Positions 1-9,235 of a DNA stretch of 64,000 nucleotides are shown here, piece after piece. Position 1 is the stretch's first letter, and every line of letters starts with the position of its first letter. The position numbers and the translations under genes are program-made. The notes beneath the pieces were generated by a model. It saw only the letters and a list, made by a program, of their open reading frames with translations, did not search any database and was not told where the DNA came from. Origin of the DNA: Parietaria judaica (lineage: Eukaryota > Streptophyta > Magnoliopsida > Rosales > Urticaceae); NCBI GenBank assembly GCA_954871525.1, contig OX940862.1, positions 10,746,501 through 10,810,500 on the forward strand. Reading direction: 5' to 3'.

Positions 1-703
1 GTAGCTAGGGTTTAAGGGAAGCGCCAACGAAGAGAGACAAGAAGACGAGATTTGATAATGGGCTTCATTAGTTGGGCCTGTTTACGGAAAAGGCTTTTAC
101 ATAAAAAAAAAAAGGCCTCTTTATTAAATAGCAATACATTTTTAGGCACGATAAGTGTAGTAGTAATCGCCTTCGCACCCATAGCTCCTTCAAATCAAGT
201 TAAGCTGGAGACACCGATGAAGATCAGTATTTTCTCGGTGAGATAGGGTTTTTTGATGCCGAGAAACTGGTAGCTAGGGTTTAAGGGAAGCGCCAACGAA
301 GAGAGACAAGAAGACGAGATTTGATAATGGGCTTCATTAGTTGGGTCTGTTTACGGAAAAGGCTTTTACATAAAAAAAAAAAAGGCATCTTTATTAAATA
401 GTAATACATTTTTAGGCACGATAAGTGTAGTAGTAATCGCCTTCGCACCCATAGCTCCTTCAAATCAAGTTAAGCTGGAGACACCGATGAAGATCAGTAT
501 TTTCTCGGTGAGAGAGGGTATTTGGATGCCGAGAAACTGGTAGTTAGGGTTTAAGGGAAGCGCCAACGAAGAGAGACAAGAAGACGAGATTTGATAATGG
601 GCTTCATTAGTTGGGCCTGTTTACGGAAACGGCTTTTACATAAAAAAAAGGCCTCTTTATTATATAGTAATACATTTTTAGGCACGATAAGTGTAGTAGT
701 AAT
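1..703. repeat. Tandem ~270-bp repeats, left duplicate
   Basis: Two full units (1-269, 270-539) and one partial unit (540 to about 703) of the array described at 7892-9235. Read on the minus strand, each full unit carries a 5' leader and the first five codons of the NIFK-like gene, then unrelated sequence. Each also has a telo-box-like AAACCCTA and TGGGCT/TGGGCC-type elements. The NIFK-like gene these units would serve in the left copy lies outside the window. Confidence 0.9.
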
Positions 704-1165
704 GTATGTCAGTATTGCCTAATTGATAAATCTGTATAGTAATATATAAATTATTATTATTTCGGGGATTTTTTAAAAAGTAGCAATTTTCCCCTTATAT
801 TGGAAGCCACGCTTCTTAAATGTAAACGACCAAATACATTTTTACCGATCGAGATGGAATGGAGCTGTTCAAAAAGTATTTAGATAAAATAACAAGAAAT
901 AAACTATAATAAAAAAAAAGTGTTCACGTCATAAATAGTGAATGTATATATATTATATATAGGTGGCTCAAAATACACATTTAAAGTGTATCGTGCTCAA
1001 ACACATATATTTCTTTTTAACTTATATAGTCGGTCTATAGACTCATTGTAAAAGCTAAAAGCGACATCCAAAGAGCTATATTTTACTATACAAAGATCAC
1101 AATTCATAAGATTGCCGATGCTTTTTACATCTCATTGCTATTCTTCTTCTTCCTTGGCTGACAAG

Positions 1166-2320
1166 TTACCTAGCGTCATCTTCATCGTAACACGAGCAAT
1201 TGCTTATCAACTGTTGCAGAGCTTCCATGATATACGAGAACGAAGGGCGTCGCGACGGTTCACTGTTCGGATACAGATGTCATTTCATAAGTTTAGTAGA
1301 GCATTTAACTGGGTTCAAAGGGCTTTCGAGAATGCTTACTTTTCCCAGCAGATCTCGATCAAGGCGGCAATTTGCGGGTTCACGTTGGTCGGAATCTCGA
1401 GTCTCATGTTCTTGAATCCGACTGCTGCTACAACCTGCGGAATCGGAAAAATGTAGATATGAAGAAATTGAATTCACCCGGAAATATGTTTTTAAAATGT
1501 CGTTTTTCAAATTTAATTTTCGATCATTACTTAGAGGGCGACGACGGAGATTTATTGATAAACTGACCTGAGCGGAGCTTAAATTGCTCCAAGGAAGCCG
1601 AAGGGTCATCAGTTCCCACAAAATCACGCCAAAGCTGTAAACATCGGCTTTCTCATTTGACAGCTCGTCACGGAGTACTTCCGGCGCCATCCATTCAGGC
1701 TATCGGGGAATAATAGTTAAAAAAATATGTTAAAAAAAGATGATGGGATTTTAGAATCTTAATGAAATTTTAATAAAAACTCACTGTTCCCGCGGCCGTT
1801 TTGGACGAAAGGAACGTGTTTGCCTTGGAACGAGAAAGTCCAAAATCACACACCTGAAAAATCCAATTCGTTATCATATAAACAAGTAAATAAATTATAT
1901 TTACGAATTTTTGAAATACCCAATTGACTTGCAAATAGTTTCTTAAAATTCGCTTATCACAGAGAAACAGATGATAAAATGCACAAGTAAAAAAGCGACT
2001 AATATTTGTATGTGTTATCCAAATACGTACTTTTACAGTGAATTTACTGTCAACCAAAAGATTTGGAGACTTCAGATCTCTATGAACTATTGGAGGTTGA
2101 AGCTGATGGAGATAATTCATCCCCTTTGCCTGTATGATTAATCCCGGTCAGATCACTCATATCATAATCTAATTAAAACAGGTTGTGCAACATAATCAAG
2201 TACAAAATCAGAAAAAACACGGTCTATATATGTACCACATCGTAAGCCATATTTAACCGAAGCCTCTCATCGAGTATGGCTCCGGCATCGGGCCTACGAA
2301 GAAGCTTATACAAGCAGCCG
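1166..2320 (-). pseudogene. 3' fragment of Raf-like MAPKKK (CTR1/EDR1 type), duplicated and truncated
   Basis: The last six exons of the kinase gene at 9698-14550 are repeated here at 2236-2320, 2031-2129, 1785-1853, 1568-1699, 1340-1434 and 1166-1262 (stop TAA). They encode kinase subdomains from just before the catalytic loop (HRDLKSPN) through DFG, the APE-type motif and the C-lobe. The ATP-binding half and the whole EDR1 domain are missing, because the duplication junction at 2366/2367 lies in the intron upstream of the first of these exons. The next DNA upstream is EME1 sequence on the other strand, so there is no source of a kinase promoter. The exons look identical to the intact gene, which suggests a recent event. 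The fragment is very probably non-functional. Confidence 0.85.
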
Positions 2321-2397
2321 CTGCAGATTATAAGTAAATAATTAATTTTCCAGAACAAAAATCTCATGCAAAAATATGGTTAATACACGATTTGCAG

Positions 2398-2804
2398 TTG
2401 CAATATGGAAGAAGTACCCGACCATGAAATCGCTTCTGAAAGTGTACTTGGACCCGACGAAATCGGTAAGGATCCGAAAAGAAGACCATGTTTCGGTTGA
2501 ACTCAGGTTTCAGTGATTCTGAAGGATTGATTATGAAAAAACTAGTTTATATAGCGATTCTTTGGGTTTAGTCGGAAACGTGAGGTTTGTTTAAACTGAA
2601 TTATGTTTTTATTCTTCTGAAAAGGTTCATGAAAAGGAATTTCTACTGAAAGACTTGAAAATCGAAGGGCTGGTCGGAGAGGACCGTAGGCTCGGCGAGG
2701 TTTGCTCGAAGAGGTTGTACAGAATTCTGATGGCGAAAAGCGGATCCATCAAAACCGACGATGTCGAGAATGGAGCTGACTTCTTCCAAGGTCAACCATC
2801 ATGA
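2398..2804 (+). pseudogene. EME1: 3' end of crossover junction endonuclease EME1-like gene, 5'-truncated
   Basis: Two exons remain: 2398-2465 (acceptor TTTGCAG, donor GTAAGG) and 2625-2804 (stop TGA). The peptide reads AIWKKYPTMKSLL... then VHEKEFLLKDL...GEDRRLGEVCSKRLYRILM...DDVENGADFF, which matches the C-terminal helix-hairpin-helix end of plant EME1, the non-catalytic partner of MUS81 in resolving branched recombination and replication intermediates. All upstream exons, including the nuclease-like domain, are absent: 31 bases upstream lies the duplication junction. In the tandem-duplication model the full EME1 gene sits left of the window at the head of the first copy, and this is the beheaded second copy. 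EME1 assignment comes from recognised family sequence, not a search. Confidence 0.75.
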
Positions 2805-3127
2805 ACCGATTCATGATCGTCACTCTTGAACTAAGAGCTATGAACTGTGTAAAGCCATTTCAAATTCATGTTATATCGGCTTATTTGGTGGATCTTCGTT
2901 GTCAAGGCAATAAGAGCTATTCTTCTATACACACATATATATAATACATAAATAGCTCACAATAAATACAGTATGGGTTTGTAATCTTAATGTAAACGCA
3001 CACGAATAGTACCGTATAACCTCCGTAAATCCATATTCTAATAACGTCAAGATCAGATTAGAGAATTTTATGATACTCGAAATTATTTATTTACTATGAT
3101 TGAAAAATCGTTCCTGAAAAAAGTTAA
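2805..3127. other. Downstream flank of EME1 remnant
   Basis: AT-rich DNA that would hold the EME1 3' UTR and terminator. I see no open frame, RNA gene or repeat here. Confidence 0.4.
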
Positions 3128-3306
3128 CTGGCCCCGGTTTCTTATCTTTTAAATAAAAATTGTAAAAAATGCACATTATGTGTCAAAAGTTTAAGAAAAA
3201 ATGTCCTTACGTGAGAGTAAATAATACACACAGTCGGCATTTTCGTTAAACCTTTGACACAAAATGAACATTTTTTAAAATAACTCTATTTTAAAACCGG
3301 AGCCGG
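3128..3306. mobile_element. Tourist/Harbinger-like hairpin MITE
   Basis: A 179-bp element flanked by direct TAA (3125-3127 and 3307-3309). The ends are inverted and imperfect (left CTGGCCCCGGTTT, right end complement CCGGCTCCGGTTTT). The arms stay complementary over most of the length: the left arm around TGTGTCAAAAGTTTAA pairs with the right arm around TTAAACCTTTGACACA, so a transcript would fold into one long hairpin. No coding capacity. The TAA target duplication suits PIF/Harbinger (Tourist) MITEs; the superfamily is inferred from size and target site only. Confidence 0.6.
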
Positions 3307-3497
3307 TAATCGGGAATTGGTAAAATCCCCAGGGAGATTTCTCCAAGGTGCGTCATTAGAAGGGAATCACTACCGCTTTCAAAAAAGAAAAAAGAAAAAA
3401 AAAGGGACTCAGTTTCACTACCATTCTGAGATTCCCCAGAAAATCTCGTCACTTTCTCATCGTTTTCCCGAGAAAATCCCATTTCAGAAGGAGGAAA

Positions 3498-3905
3498 ATG
3501 CTAGGGCTCACTGCTCGCTTCAACTTGATCCCTACACCGTCGTCCTCGTCTGCGAGACCTCTCTCCGGCACCAGAAGAGCTCAGCTCACCTTCTCTTCTC
3601 CGATTCCGAAATCGCGAGCGCGATTGGTGGTGGCGTTGGCGGAGAAAAACGACGGCGAATCGCCGAAGGCTGCGGCGGCGGAGGAGGGGCGGTGGAGATT
3701 GCCGGAGGGGTTCCGGTGGAGGGATCTGGTGGCGAGCGGGGATCCGGACAACATCGTGGCGGTGGGATTGACGGGGGTGCTGACGTGGGCGAGCGTGCAG
3801 GTGCTGTGGCAGCTGGTGGCCATCTCCGTCGCCATCGTCGTCGCGGCGGTGAAGTACTCGTTCATCGCGGCTCTGCTCATCTTCATCCTCATCACTCTCT
3901 TGTGA
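3498..3905 (+). CDS. Small plastid-type membrane protein, unknown function
   Basis: Single-exon frame of 135 aa starting at an ATG after AGGAAA. Residues 1-45 are rich in Ser, Arg and Ala with few acidic residues (TPSSSSARPLSG, SPIPKSRARLVVALAEK), typical of a chloroplast transit peptide. An acidic-to-basic linker follows (about 50-80), then two hydrophobic segments, about residues 84-103 (NIVAVGLTGVLTWASVQVLW) and 106-135 (VAISVAIVVAAVKYSFIAALLIFILITLL), the second running to the C-terminus. It looks like a short thylakoid or envelope membrane protein of the conserved but uncharacterised plant type. I do not recognise a named family. It lies between the EME1 remnant and the convergent NIFK-like gene. 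The coding region is much richer in GC than its flanks. Confidence 0.75.
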   Translation: MLGLTARFNLIPTPSSSSARPLSGTRRAQLTFSSPIPKSRARLVVALAEKNDGESPKAAAAEEGRWRLPEGFRWRDLVASGDPDNIVAVGLTGVLTWASVQVLWQLVAISVAIVVAAVKYSFIAALLIFILITLL

Positions 3906-4614
3906 CCTCTTCTTGTATTCAATTCAGTGCAGAATCGCTGGACTCTGTTTCTTGTGATCAATCATACTGTATTTTTACGATATACATGTGCCCGTTCCGG
4001 GTTCCGGGTTCCGAGTTTTTAGTTTCTCCGGCTATGTTAAATATTTTCAGGCTTTCTGAATCCGGATCCAATTGCTGCTGTGTAAAAGTTGCTTTTTTTT
4101 TACCGGGACGAGAACAAGATTGGGGTAAAGCTTAAGTTTTTACCGCTAGTCGACGGAATGGGGATTAGAAATCTGAAAACAGAATCGAAATTTTAAAGAT
4201 TTTCATATTATTGAGGTAGAAAGAAACGACTTCATTGCTTGTTAATGTTTTATAATCGTACGGATATACCGATTTTTACGTGTATATATCCACAGTAATA
4301 AGGTATAAAGAATTATTTTAATGCTTCGGAAATATATATAGAATGTGAAGCCAAGGAACAAAATTGGATCGCATCGTAATGATAAGCATTCATGTCTGTG
4401 AGTGATAATAATAAGCTTGTTGTAGATTACATTACAGAGGTAAAGAGCTCATAAAACTCAAAAACACTACAAACTCTGATCATCATTTTAACTTTTTCCC
4501 TTCATCATCAACCTAGCCAAGTACAAAAATTACCAAGCTTTAATTAGTAAAAAAAAGAAAAAAAAGGTAAAACAAGCCACGGGGGGTTAAACTAAAATGT
4601 TGCTTACCGGCTCT
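3906..4614. other. Convergent 3' region
   Basis: Lies between the stop codons of the small plastid-type gene (plus strand) and the NIFK-like gene (minus strand), so it should contain both 3' UTRs. A T-rich, pyrimidine-rich stretch lies near 4490-4560. No other gene is visible. Confidence 0.5.
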
Positions 4615-7600
4615 TTACTCGAATCTAATTTTCTTTGGAGCAGAACAAACGTTGCCAACCTGAAGAACCACGGAAAAAAAACAATAATTAGAAAATGGTA
4701 TACTATAAGTAGAAACTATGTATAACTTTCTTACGATCTCTGGGCATTCGTATTCGATTCCGGCAGCAGCTATTCTCTTCCGGCGGGCCTCGTCTTTCTT
4801 CATGATTTTCTCCACCATTTTCTGGTGTTCATCCAATGTTCTTTCCTGGACATTTTAGTCATAGCTTGTCAAGACGTGTTCCGTAAGCGAAAACAATAAA
4901 TACCAAAAATTATCATTTTACGAATAGTTTACCTTGTCGTGATTCTTTCGCTGAATTTGTAGTCTGTCGAATGGCCTGAACCGAAAATTGGAAACTTTCC
5001 ACCTGTGGATAAGACGGTCAGAGATATAGTAGCAACAAAATTGAATCTGGTGCATAATGTTTAAACTTAAAACACAATTCCGACATAATATAGTCGATCA
5101 CTTACAGTCTAGGATGAATACGGTCGGAAGGGACGAGGTGGACTTGCAATAGGTGCTCAAATAGCAAATAGTTATGCATCGTCTCCGCTACAATTTTTGC
5201 TACCTGAACAACAAAATAATATGCCCATTAAGAAAACGTAACATAGCCAAAGACAGCAAGATAATGTACACGAAAAAGGGAGAAGATTCTAACCCCGGGA
5301 TCAACGAATTCGATGAAGCCATAATGTTTCGACCTTCCCGTCTGTTTAACATGAGAAAATGTAGAAAGAAAATAATAATTAGCATCAAGAAATTGAGAGT
5401 TGGGAATTACTTGAGACAAACATGGAACTTGGGTACAATCATAAAGGCTATGATATCGCATAAATAAAGCATGCATTATTTTAGCATTTCTAATTTGCTA
5501 AATGGAAACGCTATTCGGCATCGAGAACCTGGTTTCCGGTTTAATTGAACATGGGCGTTCGATTTGATCGAAAAAGAAGCCGATACGATAAGCAAAGTAT
5601 TAAACTAAAATCTAATTGCATAAAGCCAGACCTTTTTATTCCTTGCAATTCTCAATCTCTTGGTTGCCCCAAATTGTAGGAAAAAGCCTGAAAATCACAC
5701 AGAGAAATCCAAAATAATCAATAAACAATTCAACAAAAAGCATGTTGCTAACGAGAAATCAAATTTACAGAAACCGAAAATCCCACCTTCCATCTCCTTC
5801 TCGTAGAATCCATGAGGAATTCGACCAACGTAGACAACTTTAGAACCTTCCTCCAATGCAGGCCCGGCCCAAGCACTGGGCCAACGCCCTAGTGAGAAAT
5901 AAAACAAGTCAGTTCCATTCGTAACGACATACATCATAGAATCTTCTTCGAATTAAACTGGAACAGTTCCAATCCAAAGAGAGCAAAATCTCAGACCTTT
6001 GGACTTGTCGACGAGCAAGACTTCTTCGGTCGGGACGGCAGAGAGAGCGTCTTTGGTCGACTTCTCGTCAATGTCTTCGGTGCTGATATTGGCCCGCCAC
6101 GCCTTCTTCCCCTTTCGCGAGGTCTTCGCCTTCTTTCCCATCTATTCTCCTCACTGCTCAAACCCTAATTCGAGCTTGCAGATGTCTGTCAGTTAATCTG
6201 TTTCAATGGGCAACAATGGAGTGTTAAGTTACGATAACCCAGGCCCGGCCCAACCACTGGGCACTTAGTGAGAAATAATTGGACAATTAGGCCTTGCGAC
6301 ATCGTATTTTAGGCCCATATAAAAAAAAAAAGACTCACTAAAGAATATCTACAAATTCTGAAAAGTGGGCCCTCTCTCATATTTTATTGCTTAATTTCTC
6401 TTGTTCTGCTATATTATACAATTTTTTAATTTAATATTCATTATTTAGTTCCATACCTTAATTCTCTTATTCCCTACATTATTAGTGAATAGTTAAAAAA
6501 AAAAACTTAAAACATAAACACTATCTTGTTCGAAAAAGAAGTCTGTATGATTTAGATCAAATAAAAGAATTTTACATTATCGATTTAAAAAAAAAGTATT
6601 TCTCATAAATATATATACAAATATATACATACACATGCATTATTCTATTAATAAGACTTGGGCATATATTTATAAAGTGTTATACTTTGTTTGGTTGACT
6701 TTTGTTGCTGCAAAATCAAATTCATATAGCTCTTATAAGTATCACTGATTGATCAAATTATATATGTTTGTAAACAATTTAATGCAGTATTGTATGTAAT
6801 AGTATACTTAAAAAAAAGATTGTCAAATGAGATTGTCAAACAGTATACTAGCAAATGTGCTATGCACATCCGTTCTTTTGCGCCTATTTAATAAGTAACA
6901 ACAATGAATAATAATCATTGTTTATGTTGTTTTATTTATTTTCTACTACTTTATATACTCAAGTGAGATTATCAAACAATATATGAAACAAATATATTTC
7001 ATATCGTTGTTTATATCGCTGAGATTATCAGTTAATAGAATAGTAAGAGGAAATTGATAACTAAAATGTTTATATTTCATTGAGTGATTTTATCAAACAG
7101 TATAGTTTCATCAATTCCAAAATTAAAAAATAATACACTTTGTCATATTTCCATCTCATTAACCACAATAAAACAGTGTAAAAGTCAATTAATCTCAAAC
7201 ACTAACAATTCAAGCAAAGAATGCGAAATGAATAATCTCACATAACCATCAACACAGAAGAAGAGATAGAAACCAAAAAAAAACTACGCTTGAAAGCTTT
7301 AAGGATAAGATCAACAAATGGATTGAGAAACAGAGACTTACGTACCTCCGCCGGTGGAAATTCAAGTGTGCGTTTTGAAACTGATAATCTGAGTTTTTTT
7401 TTTTCAGTTAACCTCAACGTACATCGTCGATCGAATTTCGGCGAGAAAGAGAGTGTGTGAGAGGTCAAGAAAATAGTTGAGATAAGCAAAGAAAAAAGTA
7501 TATGAAATGGAAAGAGTAGTCTATTAATGTGTTGTATAAGTTTTGTTATATCGTATAGCTCCTGCAATTCTGTAATCCAATAGCTCCTGCAATACTGTAT

Positions 7601-7907
7601 TACAGACTCTCACAAAAAGTCTCATATTAATGATTCGCCCAAGGCCCCGAAAAAGGTTGGGTCGGCCCTGCTCCAATGGCTTCCCTACCGGAAGCTTTTT
7701 CTCAGCTCCTCCTTTCCATGGCTGCCATAACAATTATTCAATACTATATATATAATAATAATAAGTGTAAAACCTTCGTTGAACCGCCATCGAGCGACGT
7801 ACCAAGAAATCCGCAGCTTCCTTCTTCTGAAGAGTGAGCGAGAGTTGGGAAGAAGAGGAGACTTTGTTCATCATCTTCTTCAGAGATTTCTTCGCCTTCG
7901 CACCCAT
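4615..7907 (-). CDS. NIFK-like nucleolar RRM protein gene, interrupted by a hAT element
   Basis: Homologue of MKI67 FHA domain-interacting nucleolar phosphoprotein, an RNA-binding factor of pre-60S ribosome assembly in the nucleolus. Coding exons (minus): 7803-7907; 7671-7721 joined to 5787-5850 if the insertion and one target copy are removed; 5632-5687; 5294-5341; 5106-5203; 4933-5002; 4735-4845; 4615-4659. The sum is 648 nt in frame, 215 aa, a normal plant length. The start MGAKAKKSLKKMMNK is the family's basic N-terminus. The RRM shows RNP2 VVYVGRI (57-63) and RNP1-like SKHYGFIEF (96-104), then the family tail MHNYLLFEHLLQVH and IEYECPEI. Exon 2 is split just before RNP2 by the 1812-bp hAT element at 5859-7670. 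Reading through from exon 2 would end after about 100 residues, without the RRM. Unless the element is spliced out or excised this copy is disabled; the duplicate outside the window may be intact. Confidence 0.9.
5851..5858. repeat. Left target-site duplication of the hAT element
   Basis: CTCCAATG, repeated at 7671-7678 directly after the right terminus. In the uninterrupted gene it supplies the Pro-Leu-Glu codons of exon 2. Confidence 0.9.
5997..6141 (-). pseudogene. Captured first exon of a NOP53 (SMO4)-like gene inside the hAT element
   Basis: Starts MGKKAKTSRKGKKAWRANIS and continues through EKSTKDALSAVP to LLVDKSK, 48 codons plus one base, then a donor GTCTGAG. This is the conserved N-terminus of plant NOP53 (SMALL ORGAN 4 in Arabidopsis), a late pre-60S factor. 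From memory it lacks a few residues seen in intact homologues after the ISTEDI motif. The 5' leader upstream of the ATG is also present (AAACCCTAATTCG on the minus strand, telo-box-like), so part of the donor promoter may have been carried along. No further NOP53 exons are present, so it is a gene fragment trapped by the transposon. It lies in the same orientation as the host NIFK-like gene. Confidence 0.8.
6240..6290. repeat. Second internal copy of the hAT left terminus
   Basis: CAGGCCCGGCCCAACC... followed by CTTAGTGAGAAATAA matches the element's outer left end at 5859 (CAGGCCCGGCCCAAGC... CCTAGTGAGAAATAA). The NOP53 fragment lies exactly between the two copies. The bases before 6240 are not repeated at the right end, so the inner terminus is not the boundary of a separately inserted element with the same right end. 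Confidence 0.75.
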
Positions 7908-9235
7908 AGCTCCTTCAAATCAAGTTAAGCTGGAGACACCGATGAAGATCAGTATTTTCTCGGTGAGAGAGGGTGTTTGGATGTCGAGAAACTGGTAGCT
8001 AGGGTTTAAGGGAAGCGCCAACGAAGAGAGACAAGAAGACGAGATTTGATAATGGGCTTCATTAGTTGGGTCTGTTTACGGAAAAGGCTTTTACCTAAAA
8101 AAAGGCCTCTTTATTAAATAGTAATACATTTTTAGGCACGATAAGTGTAGTAGTAATCGCCTTCGCACCCATAGCTCCTTCAAATCAAGTTAAGCTAGAG
8201 ACACCGATGAAGATCAGTATTTTCTCGGTGAGATAGGGTTTTGTGATGCCGAGAAACTGGTAGCTAGGGTTTAAGGGAAGCGCCAACGAAGAGAGACAAG
8301 AAGACGAGATTTGATAATGGGCTTCATTAGTTGGGCCTGTTTACGGAAAAGGCTTTTACATAAAAAAAAAAAAGGCCTCTTTCTTAAATAGTAATACATT
8401 TTTAGGCACGATAAGTGTAGTAGTAATCGCCTTCGCACGCATAGCTCCTTCAAATCAAGTTAAGCTGGAGACACCGATGAAGATCAGTATTTTCTCGGTG
8501 AGAGAGGGTGTTTGGATGCCGAGAAACTGGTAGCTAGGGTTTAAGGGAAGCGCCAACGAAGAGAGACAAGAAGACGAGATTTGATAATGGGCTTCATTAG
8601 TTGGGCCTGTTTACGGAAAAGGCTTTTACATAAAAAAAAAAAAAGGCCTCTTTATTAAATAGCAATACATTTTTAGGCACGATAAGTGTAGTAGTAATCG
8701 CCTTCGCACCCATAGCTCCTTCAAATCAAGTTAAGCTGGAGACACCGATGAAGATCAGTATTTTCTCGGTGAGATAGGGTTTTTTGATGCCGAGATACTG
8801 GTAGCTAGGGTTTAAGGGAAGCGCCAACGAAGAGAGACAAGAAGACGAGATTTGATAATGGGCTTCATTAGTTGGGTCTGTTTACGGAAAAGGCTTTTAC
8901 ATAAAAAAAAAAAAAGGCATCTTTATTAAATAATAATACATTTTTAGGCACGATAAGTGTAGTAGTAATCGCCTTCGCACCCATAGCTCCTTCAAATCAA
9001 GTTAAGCTGGAGACACCGATGAAGATCAGTATTTTCTCGGTGAGAGAGGGTATTTGGATGCCGAGAAACTGGTAGTTAGGGTTTAAGGGAAGCGCCAACG
9101 AAGAGAGACAAGAAGACGAGATTTGATAATGGGCTTCATTAGTTGGGCCTGTTTACGGAAACGGCTTTTACATAAAAAAAAGGCCTCTTTATTATATAGT
9201 AATACATTTTTAGGCACGATAAGTGTAGTAGTAAT
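7892..9235. repeat. Tandem array of ~270-bp NIFK-like promoter/start units
   Basis: Units begin with GTAGCTAGGG at 7995, 8260, 8530, 8801 and (GTAGTTAGGG) 9072, giving lengths 265, 270, 271, 271 and a final partial unit ending near 9235. The stretch 7892-7994 is the genuine gene start. On the minus strand each unit runs: telo-box AAACCCTA region, TGGGCC/TGGGCT elements, poly-T stretch, then 5' leader, ATGGGTGCGAAGGCG (the first five codons), and a switch to ATTACTACTACAC. Units differ by a few substitutions and poly-A length, so the array arose by unequal exchange or slippage after one initial duplication that broke within codon 5-6. Confidence 0.9.
7995..8259 (-). promoter_or_regulatory. Proximal promoter unit of the NIFK-like gene
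   Basis: The repeat unit nearest the true start codon. On the minus strand it holds AAACCCTA (telo-box, plus-strand TAGGGTTT at 8000-8007) and a site II-like TGGGCT element. Together these are the usual promoter signature of plant ribosomal-protein and ribosome-biogenesis genes. Other units contain the same pair, some with an added TGGGCC. Function is inferred from the motifs and their position only. Confidence 0.55.

Larger units (their letters stand above)
1..2366. repeat. Right end of the left copy of a tandem duplication
   Basis: This segment reappears at 8530-10898 in the same orientation. The offset is 8529 bp at the start and 8532 bp from about position 540 to the end; the change comes from poly-A tract lengths. 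By eye I saw only a few substitutions in the first 540 bases and none in the sampled remainder. Similarity stops sharply after 2366 (equivalent 10898). The simplest reading is a direct tandem duplication with a unit of about 8.53 kb, whose left copy starts before the window and whose right copy is 2367-10898. The breakpoint lies in introns of two genes. An assembly duplication of two haplotypes is possible, but would not easily explain an abrupt intron-to-intron junction. Confidence 0.85.
5859..7670. mobile_element. Non-autonomous hAT transposon inserted in NIFK-like exon 2
   Basis: Terminal inverted repeats CAGGCCCGGCCCAA (left) and complement CAGGGCCGACCCAA (right), flanked by a perfect 8-bp target duplication CTCCAATG at 5851-5858 and 7671-7678. 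The 8-bp duplication and CAGGG-type ends are diagnostic of hAT elements. No transposase frame is visible, so it must be mobilised in trans. The interior holds a NOP53-like first exon (5997-6141), a second copy of the left terminus starting at 6240, then AT-rich filler. Removing the element with one target copy restores the host reading frame exactly (PLE joined to EGSKVV). Confidence 0.9.

Noticed and set aside
281..463. Minus-strand 60-aa frame (and its twin at 8271-8453) as a small gene
   Set aside because: It lies wholly inside the ~270-bp promoter repeat units and reads the 5' leader in another frame; poly-A length changes would break it between units.
1112..1456. Plus-strand frames over 1112-1456 and 9644-9988
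   Set aside because: They are antisense to the last kinase exons and have no recognisable product.
3317..4135. 272-aa plus-strand frame
   Set aside because: It overlaps the 135-aa plastid-type gene in another frame and has low-complexity Gly/Arg composition, a shadow of GC-rich coding DNA.
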